Positions 1 through 5,544 are shown, counted from the stretch's first letter. The stretch is DNA of 9,202 bases from Erysipelothrix sp. UBA3377 (GCA_002359085.1 DEQB01000099.1:1-9202), one strand, 5' to 3'. Notes: a model not told the origin generated them from the sequence alone. Program-made: numbers and translations.

Positions 1-72
1 ATCATTTTGAATCAATACTCCGACATGTTTGGGGGTTATGTATCACCCATCATTTATACCATCAATCGCTAA
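1..72 (+). CDS. C-terminal fragment of an unidentified protein (cut by left edge)
   Basis: An open frame runs from base 1 for 23 codons to a TAA at 70-72 and ends in SPIIYTINR. A clear intrinsic terminator begins 5 bases after the stop, which is the spacing expected at the end of a real gene. That positional argument is the main support. The fragment is too short to assign a family or function. The alternative is chance reading of non-coding sequence; frame 2 closes at once, while frame 3 stays open but lies mostly antisense to the glycosylase gene. Confidence 0.5.
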   Translation: MILNQYSDMFGGYVSPIIYTINR

Positions 73-77
73 ACACT

Positions 78-103
78 AAATGCCATATCCGTGGCATTTT
101 TTT
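78..103 (+). terminator. Intrinsic terminator, shared by convergent genes
   Basis: The arms AAATGCCA (78-85) and TGGCATTT (92-99) form an 8-bp stem around a 6-base loop, and the T run continues to 103. On the plus strand it ends the gene whose tail occupies 1-72. It abuts the stop of the minus-strand glycosylase gene, and on that strand it is followed by the weaker tail TTTAGTGTTT, so it may work in both directions. Confidence 0.85.
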
Positions 104-680
104 ATTGTTCCAACACTTCCCGAACAACTTTCTTAAACTCCGGCAATACATCTTCTACAAACCAAGGATTCTTAGCCTCCCATCTCCGATTCAAAGGAGA
201 AGGATGAACCAACGGAAAATAACCAGGTAAATAATCTCGATACGATCTCACAGTCTCCGTAAGATTTCTTTTCTTAACGTCTTTAAGATAGTAATTCTGA
301 GCATACGTTCCAATCAAAATAATCAACACCACATCCGACATACACTCCAATAATAACGGATGCCACTTCGATGCGAAATCCTTACGAGGCGGTAAATCAC
401 CCGTCTTACCTTTTCCTGGGAAATAAAAGTCCATCGGTAAAATAGATATCAAACCCGAATCATAAAAAGTAGATTCATCAATCCCCATCCAATCCCGCAA
501 CCGATCCCCACTTTGATCCCTAAAAACATCCCCTTCAAGTTGTGTTCGAATACCTGGAGCCTGACCAATGATCAATATCCTCGCATTCATACTCACTTGT
601 AAGATCGGTTCCCAACCCATGTTCGTATATTCCATATTATCCAACTTAACAGCTTCGATGATTTCAGATAAGGTTTCCAT
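102..680 (-). CDS. Uracil-DNA glycosylase family protein
   Basis: The 192-residue product matches the single-domain uracil-DNA glycosylase superfamily, whose members remove uracil or related damaged bases from DNA. Seen in the sequence: an N-terminal motif GQAPG at residues 39-43 after a hydrophobic strand (RILIIG), a GDRLRDWMGID block near 58-68, LPPRKDFASKWHP at 97-108, and the second catalytic-type motif HPSPLNRRW at 159-167. These blocks resemble a COG1573-like group of about 190-200 residues. Motif one has Q where family 4 enzymes have an acidic residue (GEAPG), so catalytic specificity cannot be inferred. No Fe-S cysteine set is visible (only one Cys). The ATG start has a GGAG about 9 bases upstream. 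A TATAAT lies at 713-708 on the minus strand, but its -35 is weak. The gene appears monocistronic. Confidence 0.85.
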   Translation of the reverse strand: METLSEIIEAVKLDNMEYTNMGWEPILQVSMNARILIIGQAPGIRTQLEGDVFRDQSGDRLRDWMGIDESTFYDSGLISILPMDFYFPGKGKTGDLPPRKDFASKWHPLLLECMSDVVLIILIGTYAQNYYLKDVKKRNLTETVRSYRDYLPGYFPLVHPSPLNRRWEAKNPWFVEDVLPEFKKVVREVLEQ

Positions 681-707
681 TGTCTCAACTCCATTCCATT
701 TATATTT

Positions 708-713
708 ATTATA
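708..713 (-). promoter_or_regulatory. Candidate -10 box for the glycosylase gene
   Basis: Read on the minus strand this is TATAAT, about 28 bases before the glycosylase ATG. No good -35 lies 16-18 bases upstream (the best-placed hexamer is TGGCAT), so only the -10 element is supported. Confidence 0.45.
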
Positions 714-857
714 ATTCAGGTACGATGATTATGCCATTGTCATGGTTTTTTTCGAAATAATATCATTTACTTTTTCACATAATTAGTGATAATCGTTAAA
801 TAAATAATGAGGATTGTTGTGAAAGTATTTTCATCGGATTTTAAGTTGATATTCGTT

Positions 858-885
858 TTGTCCTCATTGAAAGACAAAGTATAAT
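858..885 (+). promoter_or_regulatory. Promoter of the small basic protein gene
   Basis: TTGTCC (858-863) and a perfect TATAAT (880-885) are separated by 16 bases. The predicted transcription start is near 892. That would place the ribosome binding site (892-903) at the extreme 5' end of the transcript, giving a leader of about 16 bases. Confidence 0.6.
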
Positions 886-907
886 TAATATAAAGGAGGT
901 GATATAT

Positions 908-1048
908 ATGAGTAAAAAGACAAATACAAAGCAAACCTCAAAGAAGGTTGCAACTAAAGCTTCTAAAGCTTTAAGAGATAAACGAACCAGCAAAACAACA
1001 AAAACATTAGCTGGAAGTGTGCTCTCTCAAACAAAAAAAGGGAAATAA
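908..1048 (+). CDS. Small, highly basic protein (46 aa) of unknown function
   Basis: A short gene of 46 codons ends at TAA 1046-1048. It is preceded by AAAGGAGGTGAT (892-903), a full-length complement to the 3' end of 16S rRNA, ideally spaced from the ATG. This strongly supports real and efficient translation. The product is rich in Lys, Thr, Ser and Ala, with 13 Lys and 2 Arg against a single Asp, and has no aromatic residue or Cys. Its core (ASKALRDKRTSK, then AGSVLSQ) resembles a widespread group of short uncharacterised bacterial proteins with an ASKxLR...SK...AGSxLxQ pattern; that is from memory, not a search. The charge suggests nucleic-acid or ribosome binding, but this is inference only. 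It lies divergent from the glycosylase gene and is followed by several inverted repeats. It is not a recognisable ribosomal protein or SASP. Confidence 0.8.
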   Translation: MSKKTNTKQTSKKVATKASKALRDKRTSKTTKTLAGSVLSQTKKGK

Positions 1049-1067
1049 TAATCAAGAATGATTATTA
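1046..1067. repeat. Perfect AT-rich inverted repeat at the small gene stop codon
   Basis: TAATAATCA (1046-1054) and TGATTATTA (1059-1067) form a 9-bp stem with a 4-base loop, and the left arm begins with the stop codon itself. No T run follows on the plus strand, so it is not a standard terminator in that direction. On the minus strand it is followed by TTTCCCTTTTTTT, so a weak reverse terminator is possible. Confidence 0.5.
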
Positions 1068-1118
1068 AAACCCTACTGTATTAGTTGTCCTCGGAAAAAG
1101 TATCAACTAAATACGCCC

Positions 1119-1183
1119 AAGTCATGTTTTATCAATGTACTCGGTTCAATGAGCAATTTACACCTGATAAGACATGATTTTTT
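1119..1183 (+). terminator. Long-stem terminator-like hairpin after the small basic protein gene
   Basis: Bases 1119-1134 pair with 1165-1180 in a 16-bp stem (14 Watson-Crick and two G-U pairs), ending in a T run 1178-1183. The 30-base loop holds a small inner pairing, TGTA (1136-1139) with TACA (1159-1162). It starts 70 bases after the small gene stop. A 7-bp inverted repeat (TTAGTTG 1081-1087, CAACTAA 1104-1110) lies between. The stem is AT-rich, so its strength as a terminator is uncertain. From 1184 to 1331 there is only a short TTAAGG/CCTTAA hairpin (1201-1219) and AT-rich filler. Confidence 0.6.
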
Positions 1184-1331
1184 ATGTGGTTGAGTGTAAT
1201 TTAAGGCTAAATACCTTAATTTTATATTGAACAACTCATGCCTCGTAATTATTTTATCACTATTGCTAATACTTTTACAAGTTAACAAGATTTTACTTGA
1301 GAACTAATTTAGATTCTATTAAGGCATTTTT

Positions 1332-2699
1332 CTAATCTAAAATCTCATAATATGTTGCGGGACCAGATCCTAATTTTTCAATTACTCCATCATTACTTAA
1401 CTTCTCAATAATAGTTCTTGCTTGACGATCAGTAATACCAAAATCATTTTCTATATCGATTCTCTTGAATGTATTGCTTCGCCCTCTATAGTAATCAACT
1501 ACTGACTCTGGCGATACCTCAAATTTGGTTTTGACTGCAGCATCTGAATCATTTTTATCGAAATATACTGTTACTGTTACATCATGTATACTTTCATGAT
1601 TAATTTCTAAAGGTCTCATATTTTGCTCAGTTAGTTCATAATTTGACCTTTGTATTCCTGAACCCCACTTTTCAATATGTCCCAGACTGTGATATACCTC
1701 AGCGATATTTTTATTTCTTACTTTAGAAATACCTCTTAATATTTCCTCAAGTTGAAGACCATCATATAATGATCCAGGAGAAATAACACTCAATCTGTCT
1801 TCATATACTTCTATTCTAATTGGATGTTCATCAATGTAATTCCGGTGAACTACGGCATTCGCGACAATTTCTCGAATAACGACTTCCGGAATAGCAAACT
1901 CCTTTTTTCGCACCGAATCTAGATTATATCCCTTATTTAAAATATCTTTTAAACTCTCTAATACAGCTTCATATTGCCCAATTATTGAACCTTCAAAACT
2001 CTTTTGATCATGAAGTTTCGCTTTATCTGTACCCCTAAATATACCCAACCGAATGTAGGCATATGAAAAAGGATTAGAATTCATCAACATAAAGCCATTG
2101 GTCGCATAATATTTATCAAATATTTTGAATATAACTTCCCATTCCAAAAGCTTACTTAAATTTATTTTTTTGGACCTTCTGTTTTTATTGATTTCATCCA
2201 GAAATTCATTAATCTCTCCAATAGATAACTCGTATGGTTCATTGTTTTTTGACATATATCTATCATTAGAGAATACAGTCCTCTTACTCTTTAACTTTAA
2301 TTCATCAATTTGAGCTTGGGTAGCTACCCTATCAGAAGACGAAAATCTAACATAAGTGCCTTTGTCGATTTCCAAACTTTTAATGTAATATGGAGTTTCA
2401 TTACCACGTGACACATCAATTATTAGAACATCTTTATCTTCAATGTTTTGAAAGGATATATCAATAACTGGAGTCGGATTTATTGCATTAAATATTGTAT
2501 TCATTATTTTATTCTCAAGCATTGCTCTTGATTCTTTAATACCATGCACTATTTTTGTATCATCCTCTATACCAACTATAACCTTTCCTCCTGCAGTATT
2601 ACTAAAAGCTACTATCGTACTTAACCATTTATTATTATCTGAAGGCAACTCCAATTTATACTCAATGACGTTAGATTCCTCTGGTAAATTAAATAACAT
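1332..2699 (-). CDS. AlbA_2/Schlafen-domain ATP-binding transcriptional regulator
   Basis: A 455-residue protein of the COG2865 type. It opens with an AlbA_2 (Schlafen AlbA, formerly divergent AAA-4) domain: E-YKLE near residue 13 and the hallmark AFSNTAGGKVIVGIEDD at 31-47. A GHKL-like ATP-binding segment follows, with IREIVANAVVHRNY at 275-288, then YEDRLSVISPGSL, RNKNIAEVYHSLG and EKWGSGIQR. The C-terminal 50 residues (about 405-452) read as a winged helix (ITDRQARTIIEKLSNDGVIEKLGSG). Relatives are annotated as transcriptional regulators; some sit in defence or mobile loci. The ATG at 2699 was chosen because AGGGGTGATC (2712-2703 on the minus strand) lies just upstream of it; an in-frame GTG at 2708 lies inside that ribosome binding site. 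The gene is solitary and is transcribed from an extended -10 promoter next to a decamer repeat array. No convincing terminator is visible after its TAG stop. Confidence 0.85.
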   Translation of the reverse strand: MLFNLPEESNVIEYKLELPSDNNKWLSTIVAFSNTAGGKVIVGIEDDTKIVHGIKESRAMLENKIMNTIFNAINPTPVIDISFQNIEDKDVLIIDVSRGNETPYYIKSLEIDKGTYVRFSSSDRVATQAQIDELKLKSKRTVFSNDRYMSKNNEPYELSIGEINEFLDEINKNRRSKKINLSKLLEWEVIFKIFDKYYATNGFMLMNSNPFSYAYIRLGIFRGTDKAKLHDQKSFEGSIIGQYEAVLESLKDILNKGYNLDSVRKKEFAIPEVVIREIVANAVVHRNYIDEHPIRIEVYEDRLSVISPGSLYDGLQLEEILRGISKVRNKNIAEVYHSLGHIEKWGSGIQRSNYELTEQNMRPLEINHESIHDVTVTVYFDKNDSDAAVKTKFEVSPESVVDYYRGRSNTFKRIDIENDFGITDRQARTIIEKLSNDGVIEKLGSGPATYYEILD

Positions 2700-2725
2700 A
2701 TAGATCACCCCTATTCTTTGGGAAT

Positions 2726-2734
2726 ATTATATCA
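2726..2734 (-). promoter_or_regulatory. Extended -10 promoter of the AlbA_2 regulator gene
   Basis: The minus strand reads TGATATAAT, a TGn extension plus a perfect TATAAT (2731-2726), about 27 bases before the ATG. The -35 position falls inside the decamer array and only gives GAGATA, so the promoter probably relies on the extended -10 or on a protein bound to the repeats. The predicted start is near 2719. Confidence 0.7.
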
Positions 2735-2740
2735 CTTCTA

Positions 2741-2800
2741 TCTCGCATTATCTCGCATTATCTCGCATTATCTCGCATTATCTCGCATTATCTCGCATTC
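2741..2800. repeat. Six tandem 10-bp repeats, unit TCTCGCATTA
   Basis: Six uninterrupted head-to-tail copies of TCTCGCATTA are present; only the last base of the sixth differs (C). The minus-strand unit is TAATGCGAGA. The 10-bp period is close to one DNA helical turn, so each copy presents the same face. The array covers about -22 to -81 of the regulator promoter. It also lies between this promoter and the divergent operon promoter, so it could influence both. It is not CRISPR: there are no spacers and the unit is far too short. Confidence 0.95.
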
Positions 2801-2804
2801 CTTT

Positions 2805-2829
2805 TGTATTTCAATTAAATAGAAATACA
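2805..2829. promoter_or_regulatory. 25-bp near-perfect palindrome, candidate operator
   Basis: The arms TGTATTTC (2805-2812) and GAAATACA (2822-2829) are perfect complements. Three further pairs form around the centre at 2817, so 11 of 12 positions pair. It sits 5 bases beyond the decamer array and upstream of the plus-strand operon promoter, roughly -49 to -73 of its predicted start. Neither promoter as placed would transcribe it, so a DNA-binding site is more likely than an RNA hairpin. It matches no operator consensus recognised here. Confidence 0.55.
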
Positions 2830-2840
2830 TCATTTATGTG

Positions 2841-2871
2841 TCTACATTTATATTAAGAGTTCATGTATAAT
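2841..2871 (+). promoter_or_regulatory. Promoter of the DUF1858-DUF438-HAD-GNAT operon
   Basis: A perfect TATAAT at 2866-2871 lies 20 bases before the ATG at 2892. The best upstream hexamer is TCTACA (2841-2846), giving a long 19-base spacer, so the -35 assignment is weak. The ribosome binding site AGGAGG is at 2881-2886. Confidence 0.55.
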
Positions 2872-2891
2872 AAGAGCAATAGGAGGCTGAC

Positions 2892-3122
2892 ATGAAAGAG
2901 ATAAATATAAATGATACTTTTTATACCATTACCCATGATGACAATACTTTAAAGGAAGCTTTGATTGAATTTGGTTTTGCGCCTATGAGAGAAGCTGCCG
3001 CATACCAAACCATGGGTCGCGTTATGACCTTAAAGAATGCGATGAAACATATAGATAAGGATATTGAATCGCTTAAAATATATTTGGAAGAGAAAGGGAT
3101 TGAGGTAAGTTTTTATGAGTAA
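2892..3122 (+). CDS. DUF1858-type small protein
   Basis: A 76-residue cytoplasmic protein made of one small domain. The line LKEALIEFGFAPMREAAAYQTMGRVMTLKNAMKHI (residues 20-54) follows the pattern of DUF1858-type proteins found next to DUF438 genes, where a GF...TVGR.MTL..A core is typical. It contains no cysteine, unlike DUF1858 members that carry a CxxC-type site, so an Fe-S or thiol redox role through this domain is unlikely here. AGGAGG at 2881-2886 supports the ATG. Its last 8 bases overlap the start of the DUF438 gene (ATG at 3115 inside the TATGAGTAA end), which suggests translational coupling and a joint role. Its molecular function is not known. Confidence 0.8.
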   Translation: MKEININDTFYTITHDDNTLKEALIEFGFAPMREAAAYQTMGRVMTLKNAMKHIDKDIESLKIYLEEKGIEVSFYE

Positions 3123-4305
3123 AGTTTCTGAGTTGGGAAATATTATCTTGAAACTTCATAAGGGTGAAGATCCTGAAGTTGTGAAAGAAGAATTTAGAGA
3201 AAAGTTTGGGACTGTTACGTCTCGTGAAATCATTGAGATGGAACAACAACTGGTGAATAGTGGGATGCCTGTTGAAGAAATCATGCGCTTGTGTGATATT
3301 CATGCGGATGTGTTTAATATGTCCATTGAAGAAATTCATGCGCTACCCAATGAACTGGAACGCATTGGTCATCCTGTACAAGTGTTAAAAGATGAGAACA
3401 GAGCCCTTGAAACACATTTAGAAGATATGTTTTTTGATGTGCTTGAATTTGAGACCAAGAAGGATCCCGGTTCACTTTTTAAATTAAGAACGAAGATCAA
3501 TGAACTCTTTGACTTAAACAAACACTATTCAAGAAAGGAACAACTGTTCTTCCCTTTACTTGAGAAATATGGATTCAATGCGCCCCCTAAAGTTATGTGG
3601 GGTGTCGATGATGAAATTCGTGAAGACTTAAAAATATTTGAAAAGAAAGTCATCAACGAAAACACGGAAGGTTTATCCGTTGCCTTTACTGCTTTAAGAA
3701 AACGCATCGAGGATATGATTTTCAAAGAAGAAATGATCATGTTACCGATGATTAGTGAAGTGGTAACTGAATCAGAATGGCTTGATGTTGCGCTGGATTC
3801 AGAAGATATTGGATATTGTTTGGTTTCTCCCAAAGAGAAATGGATACCCCATTCAAAAGGACTGTATGATCGCGTTAAAGAAGACCTTACCGTTAAAGAC
3901 CAAAAGGTATACTTTAAGTCGGGTGTTTTGCGTTTAGAAGAACTAGAGGGCGTTTTAAATGCACTCCCTATTGATATCACATTCATTGATAAGGACGATC
4001 ACTTTAAATACTTCAACTTAGCTAAAGACCGTATTTTCGTCAGATCAAAAGCAGCTTTGGGACGATTGGTCCAACACTGCCACCCACCCAAATCCGTCAA
4101 CCTTGTGGAAAGTATCTTGGAGGATTTAAAGTCGGGTAAAAAGAATGAAGAAAGCTTCTGGATTGAAATGAAAGGCATGTTGATTCACATCAGCTATCAC
4201 GCAGTTAAAAATGAACATGGACAATACTTAGGGACCCTTGAAGTCAGCCACGACATCATGCCCTATAAAGAAATAACAGGACAAAAAAGGTTACGCGATG
4301 CATAA
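3115..4305 (+). CDS. DUF438 / hemerythrin-like / PAS sensor protein
   Basis: A 396-residue soluble protein with three recognisable parts. Residues 1-80 are DUF438 (LHKGEDPEVVKEEFREKFG, then MPVEEIMRLCDIHADVF). Residues 85-210 form a hemerythrin-like helical region with candidate metal ligands in GHPVQVLKDENRALE (H86, E94), NKHYSRKEQLFFP (H137, E142), VDDEIR (165-169) and FKEEMIMLP (E205, E206). The family-typical PPKVMWGVDDEIR is intact. Residues 265-390 form a PAS domain (DITFIDKDDHFKYFN) with the conserved HCHPPKSV at 321-328 and ending in GTLEVSHDI. No kinase, cyclase or DNA-binding output domain is present. The likely role is sensing oxygen, nitric oxide or redox state; this is inferred from hemerythrin and PAS relatives. 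It overlaps the preceding and following genes by 8 bases each. Confidence 0.9.
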   Translation: MSKVSELGNIILKLHKGEDPEVVKEEFREKFGTVTSREIIEMEQQLVNSGMPVEEIMRLCDIHADVFNMSIEEIHALPNELERIGHPVQVLKDENRALETHLEDMFFDVLEFETKKDPGSLFKLRTKINELFDLNKHYSRKEQLFFPLLEKYGFNAPPKVMWGVDDEIREDLKIFEKKVINENTEGLSVAFTALRKRIEDMIFKEEMIMLPMISEVVTESEWLDVALDSEDIGYCLVSPKEKWIPHSKGLYDRVKEDLTVKDQKVYFKSGVLRLEELEGVLNALPIDITFIDKDDHFKYFNLAKDRIFVRSKAALGRLVQHCHPPKSVNLVESILEDLKSGKKNEESFWIEMKGMLIHISYHAVKNEHGQYLGTLEVSHDIMPYKEITGQKRLRDA

Positions 4306-4954
4306 AGCCGTTATCTTTGATATGGATGGGGTCATTGTTGATTCAGAACCCGTCTACATGAACACATACCATCATCCCTTTATAAAACACAATCAAGATG
4401 TTTCACTAGGGGATATCCACCAAGTAATCGGTCTCTCCAATGAAGCCACATGGAATATATTGGGAAACCTATGGTCACCCAAAAAAACTGAAGCAGAAAT
4501 TCAAACATTCTATGAAAACATCCTAAATGACACGTTGGTAGAAGACTATTTGGATATTAAAATGCCACACCTTGAGTTTTTAATGCGAAATCTTAAAGAC
4601 AAAGGCATTAAAATGGCCATCGCATCGGGTTCTCCCCTCAATACAATCAAGAAAGTGGTAAAAGATTTAAACCTTGATCCCTATATCTCTTTTTATATCA
4701 GCGGTGATCAAGTTGCAAAATCAAAACCAGCCCCCGATGTCTATCTTGAAGCCATGAGAGTCTTGGATGTAAAACCAGAGAACACAATCATTGTGGAGGA
4801 CTCACATATTGGGATTAGAGCAGGAAAAGGTGCGGGTGTAAATGTCATTGCGTATAAAGATCATCGCTTCGGTTTAAACCAAAGCGCTGCAGATTATATC
4901 GTACATGATCATATCGAAACATTTCATACCATTATGAAACACTTCAACCTATGA
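4298..4954 (+). CDS. HAD-superfamily phosphatase (beta-phosphoglucomutase-like)
   Basis: A 218-residue HAD hydrolase with all four catalytic motifs. Motif I is DMDGVIVDS, with nucleophile D8 and acid/base D10. Motif II is IASGS, with S110. Motif III has a lysine in KSKPAPD (K143). Motif IV is VEDSHIG, with the acidic pair E167-D168 binding Mg2+. The helical cap inserted after motif I (about residues 17-85) is that of subfamily IA, which includes beta-phosphoglucomutase, phosphoglycolate phosphatase and sugar-phosphate phosphatases. Substrate cannot be read from sequence. The ATG overlaps the end of the DUF438 gene by 8 bases (ATGCATAA) and the TGA overlaps the next ATG (ATGA), so the four genes are probably translated in series. 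Confidence 0.9.
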   Translation: MHKAVIFDMDGVIVDSEPVYMNTYHHPFIKHNQDVSLGDIHQVIGLSNEATWNILGNLWSPKKTEAEIQTFYENILNDTLVEDYLDIKMPHLEFLMRNLKDKGIKMAIASGSPLNTIKKVVKDLNLDPYISFYISGDQVAKSKPAPDVYLEAMRVLDVKPENTIIVEDSHIGIRAGKGAGVNVIAYKDHRFGLNQSAADYIVHDHIETFHTIMKHFNL

Positions 4955-5430
4955 TTACACTCGCACAAGAAAAAGACCTACAAGAAATTCTAGATCTTTA
5001 TAAACGCTGTTCCGATCATGTGATGAAACGATACAATCGTACACAATGGACTGAACACTTCGATGAAAAAGAATACTTAACTAAGACACAAAACAATCTA
5101 ATCTACATTATGAAAGATAAAGAAACCCTTGTATCAAGCTTCATCTTAGAAGTAGAGTATCCATATTACATCTCAAACATGGATAATCTCCCCTTTAGAT
5201 ATCTAAAGAAGCTCGCTGTGGACCCTCAGTACCAATCCCAAGGAATTGGGTATCGGATGATGAAACACGCAGAAAACATCTCAAAAGACCTTGGAGCAAC
5301 CGTTTTAAGAATGGACTTTAGATCAAACTTTGAACACCTCAGAGCTTTTTACCAAAGATTGATGTATCAAGAAATTGGACTTGCCTACATTGAGGATATT
5401 GAAGTAATGGTAATTGAGAAAATACTTTAA
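4951..5430 (+). CDS. GNAT-family N-acetyltransferase
   Basis: A 159-residue single-domain GNAT protein, transferring an acyl group from acyl-CoA to an unknown amine. Motif A is clear: LKKLAVDPQYQSQGIGYRMM, with the pyrophosphate-binding QSQGIG at 95-100. The following helix and strand (LGATVLRMDFRSN) and the FYQRLMYQEIG block at 133-143 match motif B. No second domain or export signal is present. It starts within the stop of the HAD gene (ATGA overlap) and is the last gene before a strong terminator. Protein, tRNA or small-molecule substrates are all possible. Confidence 0.88.
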   Translation: MITLAQEKDLQEILDLYKRCSDHVMKRYNRTQWTEHFDEKEYLTKTQNNLIYIMKDKETLVSSFILEVEYPYYISNMDNLPFRYLKKLAVDPQYQSQGIGYRMMKHAENISKDLGATVLRMDFRSNFEHLRAFYQRLMYQEIGLAYIEDIEVMVIEKIL

Positions 5431-5434
5431 TACG

Positions 5435-5500
5435 AAAAAGAAGTGCTGTAACAAATAGGTTGTGGATACCACCCTTTAGAAATTACAACACTTCTTTTTT
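5435..5500 (+). terminator. Operon terminator with long stem and nested hairpin
   Basis: AAGAAGTG and TGTAA on the left (5438-5451) pair with TTACA and CACTTCTT on the right (5483-5496), with one C-A mismatch. Upstream A and downstream T runs extend the stem to about 17 bp. A run of six T ends at 5500. The 31-base loop contains a smaller stem, GTGG (5462-5465) with CCAC (5469-5472). It closes the four-gene operon. Confidence 0.85.
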
Positions 5501-5501
5501 A

Positions 5502-5518
5502 TATGACATCGCGTCATA
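5502..5518. repeat. Short palindrome upstream of the AbiE cassette
   Basis: TATGAC (5502-5507) and GTCATA (5513-5518) form a perfect 6-bp inverted repeat with a 5-base spacer. It lies between the operon terminator and the AbiE promoter, about 27 bases ahead of the -35. A regulatory site is possible; chance is not excluded. Confidence 0.35.
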
Positions 5519-5544
5519 GACATTACTTAAAACATTTATAAACC

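Noticed and set aside
734..752. CCAT-TGTC-ATGG hairpin followed by seven T, as a plus-strand terminator
   Set aside because: The stem is only 4 bp and no plus-strand gene ends upstream; more likely chance within the glycosylase upstream region.
1103..1288. 61-codon open frame on the minus strand
   Set aside because: It starts with TTG and has no ribosome binding site, has no family-like sequence, and its 3' half is explained by the long hairpin at 1119-1180.
1308..1341. TTTAGATT/AATCTAAA inverted repeat as terminator of the AlbA_2 regulator
   Set aside because: The repeat straddles the stop codon, has an 18-base loop and no T run follows on the minus strand.
2700..2708. GTG at 2708 as the start of the AlbA_2 regulator
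   Set aside because: This codon lies within the ribosome binding site that serves the ATG at 2699, and has no such site of its own.
2741..2800. CRISPR array
   Set aside because: The unit is 10 bp and copies are directly adjacent with no spacers; no cas genes are nearby.
3525..3986. 153-codon minus-strand open frame
   Set aside because: Antisense to the DUF438/hemerythrin/PAS gene, rich in Ser and Ile as reverse-strand shadows usually are, with no recognisable motif.
5452..5482. T-box-like element (GGATACCACC resembles part of a T-box sequence)
   Set aside because: It is in the loop of a terminator after the GNAT gene, not in a leader of an amino-acid or tRNA-synthetase gene, and the conserved T-box bulge is not present.
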